From JANTGF01 sp963750735 (lineage in GTDB: Bacteria; Bacteroidota; Bacteroidia; Bacteroidales; VadinHA17): a stretch of DNA of 64,000 nucleotides. The position numbers and the translations under genes are program-made. The notes under the pieces are model-generated. The model was not told the DNA's origin. It saw only the letters and a list, made by a program, of their open reading frames with translations, and ran no database searches. Positions 55,482-64,000 of the stretch are shown in pieces. Positions within the stretch are counted from its first letter, which is position 1; every line of letters starts with the position of its first letter. The stretch spans positions 8,862-72,861 of the forward strand of contig CAVVRY010000013.1 of assembly GCA_963750735.1 (NCBI GenBank), given 5' to 3'.

Positions 55482-56639
55482 TTATTTTTTTGCCAACCGA
55501 ATTCCTGTAAATTGCCATTGAAAATGGGGATGAAAAAAATTCCTGTAGGTTTTACGGCTGTGTCCAGGAGATGTGGCAATTGAAGCCCCGCGCAGCACCA
55601 TCTGATTAACCATAAATTTTCCATTGTATTCCCCTACAGCACCACTGGCTTTGAGATAGCCTGGATAAGGCAGATACGCACTATTTGTCCATTCCCATCT
55701 TATGCCCCAATTCAATTGATCAGCAGCTGCTTCCCACTCAAATTCAGTAGGCAATCGCATATTTTTCCATTCGGCAAAAGCACTTGCTTCATAAAAACTT
55801 ACATGGCTGAGAATTTCATCCCTCTTTATTTCATTCAGTCCATACAATGAATATCTATACCATTTATCACCTTCCTTAAGCCAATATAATGGAGAATTAA
55901 TGTTGTTTTCACTTACCCAGGTCCAACCTTCATCCTGCCAGAGATCAAATCTTTTATAACCCTGATCTTCAATGAAATCCAGGAAATCTCCATTGGTTAC
56001 CAGGCCACGGCTGATTTCATATTCATTTAGGTGCACCTTATGGTTAGCCAGTTCATTATCAAAACAAAATCCATAAGCCTTATAACCAATTTCATACAAT
56101 CCGGTTGAAATTTTAATAAAGCCTGAATTTAAATTAAAATCATCCTGGAATCTACCTTCATTTGAATAGGCCGGATAGAGTGGGTTATGACCCAAAATAA
56201 ATTTTATATCAGTTAAAAACAATTCCTGATGCTGTTGCTCATGATTCAGTCCCAATTCAATCAAATCAACAAGTTCCTTTGATATTTCAGGCCCGTTAAG
56301 TAGATCAAGCATTGCTTCATCAACATGTTTTCTATAACTATAGACCTCATCAACAGTAGGCCTGCTTAGCGCTCCGCGGTTAGACCTTATTACTCTGTCA
56401 CCAATTGCATTGTAATAACTGTTAAATAAAAATGAAAATTTCGGATGATAGAGAGCATAATCCGGAACATAACTTTTTAAAATAAACTCTTCGAAAAACC
56501 AGCTTGTATGTCCAAGGTGCCATTTTGGGGGACTGGTATAATAAACAGGCTGAGGCACATAATCCTCAGTTTTTAAAGGAGAACATAAATCTTCTGTATA
56601 TTTTCTTATTTCTTTGAATTTTTCCTTCATTTCCGACAT
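55482..56639 (-). CDS. egtB: Ergothioneine-synthesising iron enzyme EgtB (sulphoxide synthase)
   Basis: Non-haem iron enzyme that joins hercynine to a thiol (gamma-glutamylcysteine or cysteine) with oxygen. Protein of 385 residues: N-terminal DinB-type domain with the His ligands His44 (HLGHTSWFFEEF), His133 and His137 in H-x3-H-x-E (NHEQQHQEL), and a C-terminal formylglycine-generating-enzyme-like domain (MRLPTEFEWEAAADQLNWGI, GHSRKTYRNFFHPHFQW). First gene of the operon. No egtA, egtC or egtE is nearby, as is usual in lineages that use cysteine directly or place the lyase elsewhere. Confidence 0.95.
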   Translation of the reverse strand: MSEMKEKFKEIRKYTEDLCSPLKTEDYVPQPVYYTSPPKWHLGHTSWFFEEFILKSYVPDYALYHPKFSFLFNSYYNAIGDRVIRSNRGALSRPTVDEVYSYRKHVDEAMLDLLNGPEISKELVDLIELGLNHEQQHQELFLTDIKFILGHNPLYPAYSNEGRFQDDFNLNSGFIKISTGLYEIGYKAYGFCFDNELANHKVHLNEYEISRGLVTNGDFLDFIEDQGYKRFDLWQDEGWTWVSENNINSPLYWLKEGDKWYRYSLYGLNEIKRDEILSHVSFYEASAFAEWKNMRLPTEFEWEAAADQLNWGIRWEWTNSAYLPYPGYLKASGAVGEYNGKFMVNQMVLRGASIATSPGHSRKTYRNFFHPHFQWQFTGIRLAKK

Positions 56640-56744
56640 TTGTCACGGTTTATAGTTTTGGGATTTAAAACACTCGCAAAATACGCATTATACTTCAAGG
56701 GTAAAAGTCATGCATATGACAATCAAAAACAATAGAAATTACAT

Positions 56745-58411
56745 TTATAACCATTTTACTCTAACTACTGAATATGGGATTTTGTTTTTTTCAAAGTATC
56801 GAAGCCATCTTTTCTGATTGGGACGAAGCTGATCACCAGGGCCTTTCACTTCAATTAGCTGATAAGTATTTGATTGTGGGTAAAAAATAACCAGATCGGG
56901 AAAACCTGATGTAAAATCTGATAAATTGCCGGCCATTCGGGTGAGAATGGACCTGATATCCTCAGCCGGAACTTTGTTAATAAGGGTTTTTATTTGCATT
57001 CTGCTTATTCTTTTCCAGGGTACCAGATAATTGGCGGTAAGATATTTATCATCATAGGTATTTAAAACTTTGGCCTCCCAATCATTATTTCCAATTTCTC
57101 TAAGTTTTTCAAGAATTTGATTCTCTCTTAATGTTTTGAAATCAGGCGAAAACAGATCAGCCGGTCCTCTTTGGAAAGGATTGAAAAAGACCCCTTTTAA
57201 AGGCATAAACTGAATATCCCAAAAAACCAATCCAAATAATGCTGTCCAAATCAAGTTTTCTGTATAAAAGCCTTCATAATTCAATTCCTGGTAATAGTTC
57301 ATCACCTGGATTTCAATTTTCTGATTAATATTCCTTTTTAATTCGATTGTTGTTTCAATAAATGATTCCCTTTTAACGACTTGAGCAGCTAAGCCCAATT
57401 GCTTATTTAGTTTTGGTTTAAAAATCCTGACAAAATCTTTAGTATTTTCATCTACATCAGAACTTTCTAGTTCCACCAACTCAATAATAGCTTCCTTGAA
57501 CTTCCCGGATTTTGCCAGTATCCTTATCCTTCTCTCTTTTGCAAGGGATATGGAAGTTAATGAATAGTAAAATAATGCTTCTTCAAGTTGACCTTGCTTC
57601 TCATAATATTGTCCAATCCGGATAAATAATTTTTCCTTTTTCCGGTTTAAGTCTAAGTGAAAGTCCTCGGATTGTAATTTAGTGCCAACTTGATCCACAA
57701 TCTCTGATTCTCTATTTTCAGAAGCCAGCCAGAGTACTTCGCTTTGATTGCTTATAGATAGATATCCTTCTACCAATTTTCTGTCGTTAAACCAACGATC
57801 TTCATCCCTTATCTGGTATGGTTCATACCTTAGCACCCCAATATCTTCTAGAATAAATGCACTCAGATCCTGGGTAGTATTCCCGAAGAAAAGTAATTTA
57901 AAAAGTTGTATGAATTCAGAGAAACATGGGACAATGAAAGTCCATTTTTGCTTTAGTCTTTTAAGGATAACATTTTCATTTTCAAAACTAATCAGCTGAT
58001 TAAGCAATTCAATTTTAGAATTATTTCGGTTTATTCTAAGATCAGGAAAATATTCAGTAGTAAAATCAAGAATTTCTGACTTTGTTAATATAAAAAGAGA
58101 CTCAATTAGCTCTAAACCTGAATTCCTGAGGAAAAAATTGTTTTCAACCAGTTCTTCGATACTCAGATTCAAATCCTTTATTTCCAGGTACTTTATTTTG
58201 TTCAATAAAAAATAAGGTCCCTTTGCGGCTAATTAGTCTAACATACAATCGCTGGGAGTTCGAGACTTAAGGATTTGAAATTATTGATAAAGTCAATTTC
58301 TTCATTTTTAAGAATATCCCTGTATCTATTGACCACAAAGTCGAGAAGAATAATAAAATTGTCCAGATAGTATCCGGTTTTTAAAATAATCCTATTATCA
58401 ACTTCTGACAT
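56745..58411 (-). CDS. Bacterial VRR-NUC (PD-(D/E)XK) nuclease, frameshifted at the N-terminal end
   Basis: FAN1-like nuclease family protein. The main open frame (56745-58205, 486 residues, starting at a TTG) ends with the VRR-NUC domain: ADLFSPDFK, DFTSGFPDLVIFYPQSNTYQ, LIEVKGPGDQLRPNQKRWLR (the PD ... EVKGPGD ... Q catalytic set). The family N-terminus lies upstream out of frame: ATG complementing 58409-58411 reads GYYLDNFIILLDFVVNRYRD and runs to about 58255, then a third frame reads SQRLYVRLISRKGTLF, then the main frame reads LNKIKYLEI. One base near 58255-58272 and one extra T at 58206-58211 separate them. Full length would be about 550. Usually paired with a DinG-like helicase; none is seen here. 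Confidence 0.82.
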
Positions 58412-58589
58412 ATAACTATGATTCTAAGAAAAGTTAAAAGAAAAAAAGTAATATGTAAATGATACAAAAAAGTTCGTAAATTAGTAGATAGTAAACTTAG
58501 TAAATAACTTCAAAACAAGACTATAAACAGAAAGCTAAAGATTTTTATTAATCAAATCAATTGTTCAACTTTATTAAATAATTGAAATA

Positions 58590-59855
58590 ATGACTGAAAC
58601 AAATAGCTACATATCTCCCGTATCTACGAAGGATCGAATTCTTTCTCTAGATGTATTAAGAGGATTTGCAATTCTGGGTATCCTTATAATGAATATTCAG
58701 AGTTTCAGTATGATTGTGGCGGCCTATGTTAATCCAACTGCTTATGGGGATTTGAATGGCATAAATAAATGGACATGGATGCTGAGTCATATATTTGCTG
58801 ACAATAAATTCATGACTATTTTTTCTATTTTATTTGGTGCGGGTATAGTATTATTTAGTCAGAAAATCACTAAAGGAGGAAGAAAACCGGCATCAATCTA
58901 CTACAGGAGGATCTTTTGGCTATTTATAATCGGAATGATTCATGCTTATCTGTTCTGGTATGGTGACATTCTGGTGGCTTATGCAATGTGTGGATTAATT
59001 GTTTTCCTTTTCAGAAATGTAAGACCAGGCTGGTTAGTCTTTTTTGGTATTTTATCTTTATTAATTGGTACTGCAATCTATTTGTTTTTTGGATCAACTA
59101 TGGAATATTGGCCTGAAGAAAGCAGGCAAGGCTCAATTGTATTTTGGTCACCTACCGCTGAAATGATTGCGGATGATATTATGTCTTATAATGGTAGTTT
59201 TATTGATGCATTTAAGCATAGACTTTCAACTACGGTTTTTATGCAGACCATGAGTTTCCTGGTTAATGTAAGCTGGCATGCAGGAGGATTAATGCTTATT
59301 GGAATGGCTCTTTATAAGTTGGGTATTTTGTCAGGAGACAGATCAAATAAGTTTTATATTTCTGGATTCTTCCTTGGATTAATTATTGGCTTACCACTAA
59401 TAATATTTGGGATAAAGCAAAACTTTGATCATAATTGGGCATTTGAATATTCAATGTATTTTGGATCGCAATTTAACTATCTGGGAAGTGTTTTTGTTAG
59501 CTTCGCCTATATTTCTTTAATTCTTATTTTTATTAAGAAGGGCCTTTTTAAATGGTGTATAAAAAACCTTGCACTTGTTGGCCGCACTGCTCTTTCAAAT
59601 TACCTTTTCCAGACAATTATTTGTACGACTCTTTTTTACGGCTATGGTCTTGGGTTGGGATTGTATGGTAGAATTGAACGCTGGCAGATGATTCCTATAG
59701 TGGTTGCAATATGGATTATCCAAATTTTCTTAACAAAACTCTGGCTGAAGAAGTTCAGGTTTGGACCAGTTGAATGGCTCTGGAGGTCACTCACTTACTG
59801 GAAAATACAAGCTCTAAGAAAAGATCAGGAAAAGTTAGATCATTATACCGCTTGA
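58590..59855 (+). CDS. DUF418 family membrane protein
   Basis: Protein of 421 residues with about ten spans. The N-terminus RILSLDVLRGFAILGILIMN and the C-terminal DUF418 domain with ALVGRTALSNYLFQTIICTT and GPVEWLWRSLTYWKIQ are diagnostic. Related to acyltransferase-like membrane proteins; activity not established. Separated from the VRR-NUC gene by a 178-bp divergent intergenic region, and ends in a shared terminator with the convergent VPS10/BNR gene. Confidence 0.92.
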   Translation: MTETNSYISPVSTKDRILSLDVLRGFAILGILIMNIQSFSMIVAAYVNPTAYGDLNGINKWTWMLSHIFADNKFMTIFSILFGAGIVLFSQKITKGGRKPASIYYRRIFWLFIIGMIHAYLFWYGDILVAYAMCGLIVFLFRNVRPGWLVFFGILSLLIGTAIYLFFGSTMEYWPEESRQGSIVFWSPTAEMIADDIMSYNGSFIDAFKHRLSTTVFMQTMSFLVNVSWHAGGLMLIGMALYKLGILSGDRSNKFYISGFFLGLIIGLPLIIFGIKQNFDHNWAFEYSMYFGSQFNYLGSVFVSFAYISLILIFIKKGLFKWCIKNLALVGRTALSNYLFQTIICTTLFYGYGLGLGLYGRIERWQMIPIVVAIWIIQIFLTKLWLKKFRFGPVEWLWRSLTYWKIQALRKDQEKLDHYTA

Positions 59856-59878
59856 TTTAACTATATTTCAAGTAAATT

Positions 59879-59911
59879 AAAGAAAGGCAACCCCTTGGAT
59901 TGCCTTTCTTT
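59879..59911. terminator. Bidirectional terminator between convergent genes
   Basis: Perfect 12-bp stem AAAGAAAGGCAA/TTGCCTTTCTTT with a 9-base loop. The A/T-rich arms supply a U-tract in either direction. It lies 23 bp after the DUF418 stop and 13 bp after the stop of the minus-strand VPS10/BNR gene. Confidence 0.9.
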
Positions 59912-59924
59912 GATAACATTTCAT

Positions 59925-62900
59925 TTACTCCTCGAAGAAAAATCTCCGGGTTGGAGGATTATTGAACAGCACTCCACCTGCCTCTTCAAATTCCTTTTCC
60001 AATGCAGGAAGTTTTGCTGTAAATAAATTGTTCAGGTTGGACTCCTGTCCGGCATATGCTTTCTTAGCAATATCATATTGCTCCTTTTGAGCACCGGTAA
60101 CATCCACCTGAGCAGATGAAGTGGTGTACATAGCAAATCGAAGACGGCTGGCTACTGTGTTTTTAGCTCCAAAACCACCAACTATGATCTTAGCAAGGGC
60201 GTCAATCTCTTTTTGTGTTGCGTCTATTTTAGTAACTAAAACATTCGCTTCTACCGGTGTGTTCTCCAGTATTTTTTTCATATTTGACAATCGGGTGTTC
60301 ATGTCCTGTATTTTCCCGCGTGCCGAGGTAACTTGAGCATTCAGGTCACTAGCCTCCTTCAGGAAGCTGAAATTAGCTGCATAATTGGGTGTTCCCAATG
60401 CATTTGGATTTGCCTTAACAGTAAAGCTCTGAGGTTCTACAAGCCGGGTAAATTCACCACCCAGGTTCTTGTCAAGGGCTACTTTGTAATCTCCCGGAGG
60501 TACTTTGGGTCCCCTGCCGGTTAAATATCCCAGATCCCAGTTAATACTATTATATCCTTTACGCAAAGGGGAGTTTATTTTTCTCATAATATCCCCATTC
60601 GCATCATAAACTGTAAAAACCAGGTTAGGTTTAACTTCTGCTTCTTCAGCCAGTAAATCTTCCTCCGTAGGATAAAAATATGTACCTCCTGATTTTTCAG
60701 AAGCCTTTTGAGCCTTTATACGCTTTTGTTTTAAAGTTTCATATCCACTCTTTATATAATATTTAAAAGTGGCAGCTGGGTTAGGATTGGGAGTTTTAAA
60801 ATGGACCTCTCCCTGATAGTTCAGATTGCTTGAAGGAAAATACATCAATGTTTCATCTATTTCGAAAATATGGGCTTCCTTTTTTGTTACATTTTCACTC
60901 AATGCACGTAAGGCAGAATAATCATCCATTACATAAAATCCACGACCAAAAGTAGCCACTACCAGATCGTTCTCACGTCTTTGGATGGTCAGGTCTTTTA
61001 CTTGAATAGGTGGAATTCCCTTTTTTAGCTGAACCCATTTTTTACCACCGTCAATTGTTGTCCACACCCCCCATTCCGTTCCTATAAACAATATATTGGG
61101 ATTGATATGATCCTCCTGAATGCAATAAACAGTTCCTGAAGGTAAATTTGCTGCAATAGAGGTCCAGGTTTTCCCTTTGTCGGTACTTTTAATCAAATAA
61201 GGAGTAAAATCACTGCTGTTTTTACGTCCATCAAAACAGGCATACACTGTGTTTACTTCATGCTGCGAAGGAAGAATGTAATTCACAAAGGTCATTTCAG
61301 GAACTCCGGTGAATTTGTCATATTTAGTCCATTCCCCACCATCATTTTCTGAAATCCAGATCAATCCATCATCGGTTCCAACATAAAGCATACCTTGCTT
61401 TAATGGTGACTCAGCCAGAGCAAATATATTTCCAAACTCTGAAGTGGACATATTTTTGGCTACTGCTTCCGGTGGCCACATTTTCCCCATCATAGGCAGG
61501 CTGTTCTGGTCAATTTGCCTGGTAAGATCCCCACTTATCTTTTTCCAGGTGCCACCCATATCAGTACTTTTTAATACATAATTCCCTCCAATATAGAGTG
61601 TTTTTGAATCGAAAGTGCTTAAAAAATATGGCGTATTCCAGTTCCAGGTATATTCTTCATCAATAGTGGGTTGAGGTTTTATTGAAACACTATTTCCAGT
61701 GGTTCTATCGTACCTTCTAATTCCACAGTATTGTGATTCGCAATAGGAAATGTCAGGATTATTTGGATCAGGAATGGAAAGATATCCATCACCACCAATA
61801 GTATAGGTCCAATCGGCATTTACAATGGATCGCCTGTGTGTTTGTGAGGGACCAAACCAGGAACCATTGTCCTGGGCACCGCCATAGACATTATAAAATG
61901 GATAATCATTATCCACCCTTACATGATAGTACTGGGTTATGGGCAAATTGCTTTTGAATTGCCATGTTTCCGCCCGGTCATAGGTTTCATACAATCCGCC
62001 ATCGCAGCCCATCAGATAGTTATTGGTATTATCGGGGTTGATCCAGAGGGCATGGTTATCAACGTGTTTGTTGCTTCCCTCAATACTTTCCCATGTCTTT
62101 CCTCCATCAGCAGAAAGCCCGGCTCTTGTATCCATTAATATAACAAGGTCAGGATTTATCGGATCGGCATATAATTCGTTATAGTATTGCGGGCTGCTTG
62201 ATACTTTATCGCTTCTTTTTTCCCAGCTTTCACCCATATCACAGGAACGATAAAATCCACCTTTGTTTCCAGGTAATTCAATAACCGCATACAAAATATC
62301 AGGATTTGCAGGGGATAAAGCCAGCCCTATTCTACCCACATCACCCTTTGGTAGCCCTCTTTTAAGTTTTGACCAGGTAGCCCCGGCGTCAACTGATTTG
62401 TATATAGCAGATTCCGGACCTCCATCGATTTTGGAATAAACTCTTCGTTCACGTTGATGTGAGCTTGCATATAAAATATCAGGATTCCGTGGATCCATTT
62501 CCATATCCGATACACCTGTATATTCTCCAATTTCAAGAATTCGGTTCCATGTTTTGCCTCCATCGATGGTTTTGTAAAGGCCACGTTCTCCGCCCGGCCC
62601 CCATGCCTGACCCTGCGCTGCCACATAAACCACATTGGAGTTGCGTGGATCAATCATTATTTTGCCAATCTGAGAACTGGTTTTTAAACCCATATTGGTA
62701 AATGATTTACCACCATCGGTAGTCTTATAAACACCATCACCATAGGCTAGGTTTCTTTGTGTATTGTTTTCACCTGTCCCAACCCAAACCACATTGGAAT
62801 TGTTTGGATCCATTGCCAGGCAACCTATTGAGAAAACCGGCTGATCATCAAAAATTGGTTCAAAGCTGGTACCATGGTTTATGGTTTTCCACAATCCGCC

Positions 62901-63155
62901 AGATGCGACACCAACATAATATTCAGAGGTATTATCCGGATTCACAGCCAGATCAGAGATTCGCCCTGAATAGGCTGCCGGACCAATACTTCTGAATTTC
63001 AGCATTCCTACCATCTGGTCAGACAGTTCGAATTGTTTAGATGGTTCAGCTTGCTTCTTTTTGTTTCTCTGTGCATTTAATTGTAATGAAGGAACCATAC
63101 ATAGCATGGCCAGGATGGAAAGGAATACCCATCCCTTGTTTTTCATTTCGAACAT
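59925..63155 (-). CDS. VPS10/sortilin-like BNR-repeat (WD40/YVTN-type) exported protein
   Basis: Protein of 1076 residues, signal peptide (cleavage near LNAQ; the ATG at 63144-63146 is an alternative start, codon 4). A ten-blade-like beta-propeller region (about 45-740) carries repeated Asp-box motifs of the type S/T-x-D-x-G-x-T/S-W (TTDGGKSFT, KTIDGGKTWNRI, SADGGKTWESI, KSTDKGKTWTSI, TIDGGKKWVQL). The C-terminal 300 residues add a beta-sandwich-like region and a helical coiled-coil stretch (about 920-1010). No T9SS sorting domain and no active-site motif is evident. Homologues are common in Bacteroidota and often annotated glycosyl hydrolase without proof. Confidence 0.88.
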   Translation of the reverse strand: MFEMKNKGWVFLSILAMLCMVPSLQLNAQRNKKKQAEPSKQFELSDQMVGMLKFRSIGPAAYSGRISDLAVNPDNTSEYYVGVASGGLWKTINHGTSFEPIFDDQPVFSIGCLAMDPNNSNVVWVGTGENNTQRNLAYGDGVYKTTDGGKSFTNMGLKTSSQIGKIMIDPRNSNVVYVAAQGQAWGPGGERGLYKTIDGGKTWNRILEIGEYTGVSDMEMDPRNPDILYASSHQRERRVYSKIDGGPESAIYKSVDAGATWSKLKRGLPKGDVGRIGLALSPANPDILYAVIELPGNKGGFYRSCDMGESWEKRSDKVSSSPQYYNELYADPINPDLVILMDTRAGLSADGGKTWESIEGSNKHVDNHALWINPDNTNNYLMGCDGGLYETYDRAETWQFKSNLPITQYYHVRVDNDYPFYNVYGGAQDNGSWFGPSQTHRRSIVNADWTYTIGGDGYLSIPDPNNPDISYCESQYCGIRRYDRTTGNSVSIKPQPTIDEEYTWNWNTPYFLSTFDSKTLYIGGNYVLKSTDMGGTWKKISGDLTRQIDQNSLPMMGKMWPPEAVAKNMSTSEFGNIFALAESPLKQGMLYVGTDDGLIWISENDGGEWTKYDKFTGVPEMTFVNYILPSQHEVNTVYACFDGRKNSSDFTPYLIKSTDKGKTWTSIAANLPSGTVYCIQEDHINPNILFIGTEWGVWTTIDGGKKWVQLKKGIPPIQVKDLTIQRRENDLVVATFGRGFYVMDDYSALRALSENVTKKEAHIFEIDETLMYFPSSNLNYQGEVHFKTPNPNPAATFKYYIKSGYETLKQKRIKAQKASEKSGGTYFYPTEEDLLAEEAEVKPNLVFTVYDANGDIMRKINSPLRKGYNSINWDLGYLTGRGPKVPPGDYKVALDKNLGGEFTRLVEPQSFTVKANPNALGTPNYAANFSFLKEASDLNAQVTSARGKIQDMNTRLSNMKKILENTPVEANVLVTKIDATQKEIDALAKIIVGGFGAKNTVASRLRFAMYTTSSAQVDVTGAQKEQYDIAKKAYAGQESNLNNLFTAKLPALEKEFEEAGGVLFNNPPTRRFFFEE

Positions 63156-63309
63156 AATTAGTTGTTTAGGTTAAAGAATTAGATTTAGCGAATTATAAAA
63201 ATAAACAAATTCTGATATCCGCAAACAATCTTCAATATTAAAAAAGATATTTTACTATTTTTAAAAACCAATTGACAAAAAAATACAGCAGCAACTAAGA
63301 AATCTGAAA

Positions 63310-63862
63310 ATGAAATATTTGCTTGAAAATCAGGAGACAGAAAGACTAAAATTCAGCTTGGTTAGCACAGATGATTTTGATTTATGGATTGACTTTTTTA
63401 AACAAAAGGATGTGGCCAGGTTTTTGGCAATGGAAAAGATACCCACCCCTCTCGAACGATGTGAACATTGGTTTGACAGGGTGAAACATCGCTATGAAAA
63501 TGACCTGGGTGGCATGAATGCCCTGGTTGATAAGCTTAGTAATGAAATGGTTGGGCAATGTGGTTTGCTTATTCAGGAAGTTGATGGCATAACAGAGCTG
63601 GAAATTGGATATTCCATTCTACCACAACATTGGAATAAAGGATATGCAAGCGAAGCCGCTCAAAAAATGCAGAGATTATGCATTTGAGAATAATTTTGCA
63701 GACTCTATAATTTCAATTATTCATGTAGAAAATATTAATTCCGAAAAGGTGGCAATTAACAATGGTATGGTTAAGACAAAAACTACTCAGTTTAAGGAAA
63801 TGCCGGTAAATATTTTTAGGATAAACAAAACTGATTGGGAGCAGATTAGTATAAATGAATAG
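63310..63862 (+). CDS. GNAT family N-acetyltransferase, one frameshift
   Basis: RimJ/RimL-like acetyltransferase of about 183 residues: ETERLKFSLVSTDDFDLWID start, MVGQCGLLIQEVDG, LEIGYSILPQHWNKGYASEA (acetyl-CoA-binding motif A with Q/R-x-x-G-x-G/A variant NKGYASE). The frame breaks at the AAAAAA run at about 63661-63669: five As would read AAQKCRDYAFENNF and continue to VKTKTTQFKEMPVNIFRIN, the normal end. As given, open parts are 63310-63687 and 63605-63862. A transferase of acetyl groups to amines; substrate unknown. Confidence 0.82.
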
Positions 63863-63936
63863 GTCTTATCACTTTAGTAAATAGTTATTCAAACTGATCC
63901 CGTATGATTGCAATCCTCACCCAGAATTTTCTGTTT

Positions 63937-64000
63937 TTACAATTTCATCCCAGCTTTACGCAAACCCTCCAAAACATGATTTACCAATTTATCCTCTTTT
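63937..64000 (-). CDS. C-terminal end of an unidentified gene (cut by window edge)
   Basis: Reading minus strand inward from the window edge gives KEDKLVNHVLEGLRKAGMKL followed by TAA (complement of 63937-63939). Too short to identify. It is convergent with the acetyltransferase gene. Confidence 0.45.
   Translation of the reverse strand, partial: KEDKLVNHVLEGLRKAGMKL

Noticed and set aside
4264..63862. Programmed frameshifting as the cause of the broken genes
   Set aside because: The sites are in unrelated genes and short runs without a common slippery motif or downstream stem; sequencing error or ordinary mutation is simpler.
1..64000. CRISPR array, tRNA/rRNA genes, prophage or intact insertion sequence
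   Set aside because: No regularly spaced repeats, cloverleaf or rRNA sequences, phage structural genes or transposase frames were seen.

Overview
The window reads as chromosome of a low-GC member of the Bacteroidota, probably a free-living or marine Cytophagales/Marinilabiliales-type bacterium. The evidence is a type IX secretion (T9SS) C-terminal sorting domain, many lipoproteins and outer-membrane beta-barrels, TonB, starts without Shine-Dalgarno sequences, TTTG-type -7 boxes, and families common in this phylum (GH95, NamZ, DcaP-like porin, bacterial VRR-NUC). No rRNA, tRNA, CRISPR array, phage or intact insertion sequence was seen. The species cannot be named from the sequence alone.

Layout. 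(1) 1-12.7 kb is a diverged tandem duplication. Each copy has a GH95 alpha-L-fucosidase lipoprotein gene convergent with an FNR-type regulator gene, followed by a TonB gene and a NifX-like gene. Copy A (1-4055) has intact GH95, FNR and TonB but only the last 24 codons of NifX. Copy B (5843-12157) has a frameshifted GH95, an intact FNR, a shredded TonB and an almost complete NifX, and it also carries an FAD/NAD oxidoreductase and two paralogous ferritin-like genes. Between the copies lie a membrane protein gene and a class D beta-lactamase gene, each broken by one base. (2) 13.3-25.6 kb holds an S1-domain protein, an HsmA-like protein, a probable short-peptide gene with its own operator and terminator, an envelope operon (DcaP-like porin, DUF4136, Omp85-like barrel, glycine-zipper protein), an AI-2E family permease and a three-gene sugar oxidation cluster. 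(3) 25.7-38.9 kb holds Tex, a DUF1254/DUF1214 lipoprotein, a CPBP protease, ankyrin, DUF1761 and DUF1801 proteins, then two large translationally coupled genes for peptidoglycan breakdown (GHL10-NamZ fusion and GHL10-like-amidase fusion). (4) 38.9-51.6 kb holds a flavodoxin-fold reductase, an MBL hydrolase, an ABC exporter, a complete RND efflux operon, a palindromic repeat next to an Omp85 gene remnant, and a T9SS cargo protein. (5) 51.8-64 kb holds an ergothioneine operon (egtB, egtD) with DUF427, a truncated haemoglobin and an ABC-F protein, then a VRR-NUC nuclease, a DUF418 protein, a VPS10/BNR protein and a broken GNAT acetyltransferase.

Two themes cut across the window. First, at least a dozen single-base frameshifts, mostly in short homopolymers, break otherwise well-conserved genes. 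Sequencing or assembly error is the simplest explanation, so the broken genes should be re-read before being called pseudogenes. Second, three minus-strand transcription units share a tandem AAGTGG-N5-AAGTGK element about 42-54 bp upstream of a TTTG-type -7 box, which suggests an undescribed envelope regulon. It includes a short-peptide or small-RNA gene at about 14.62-14.86 kb.
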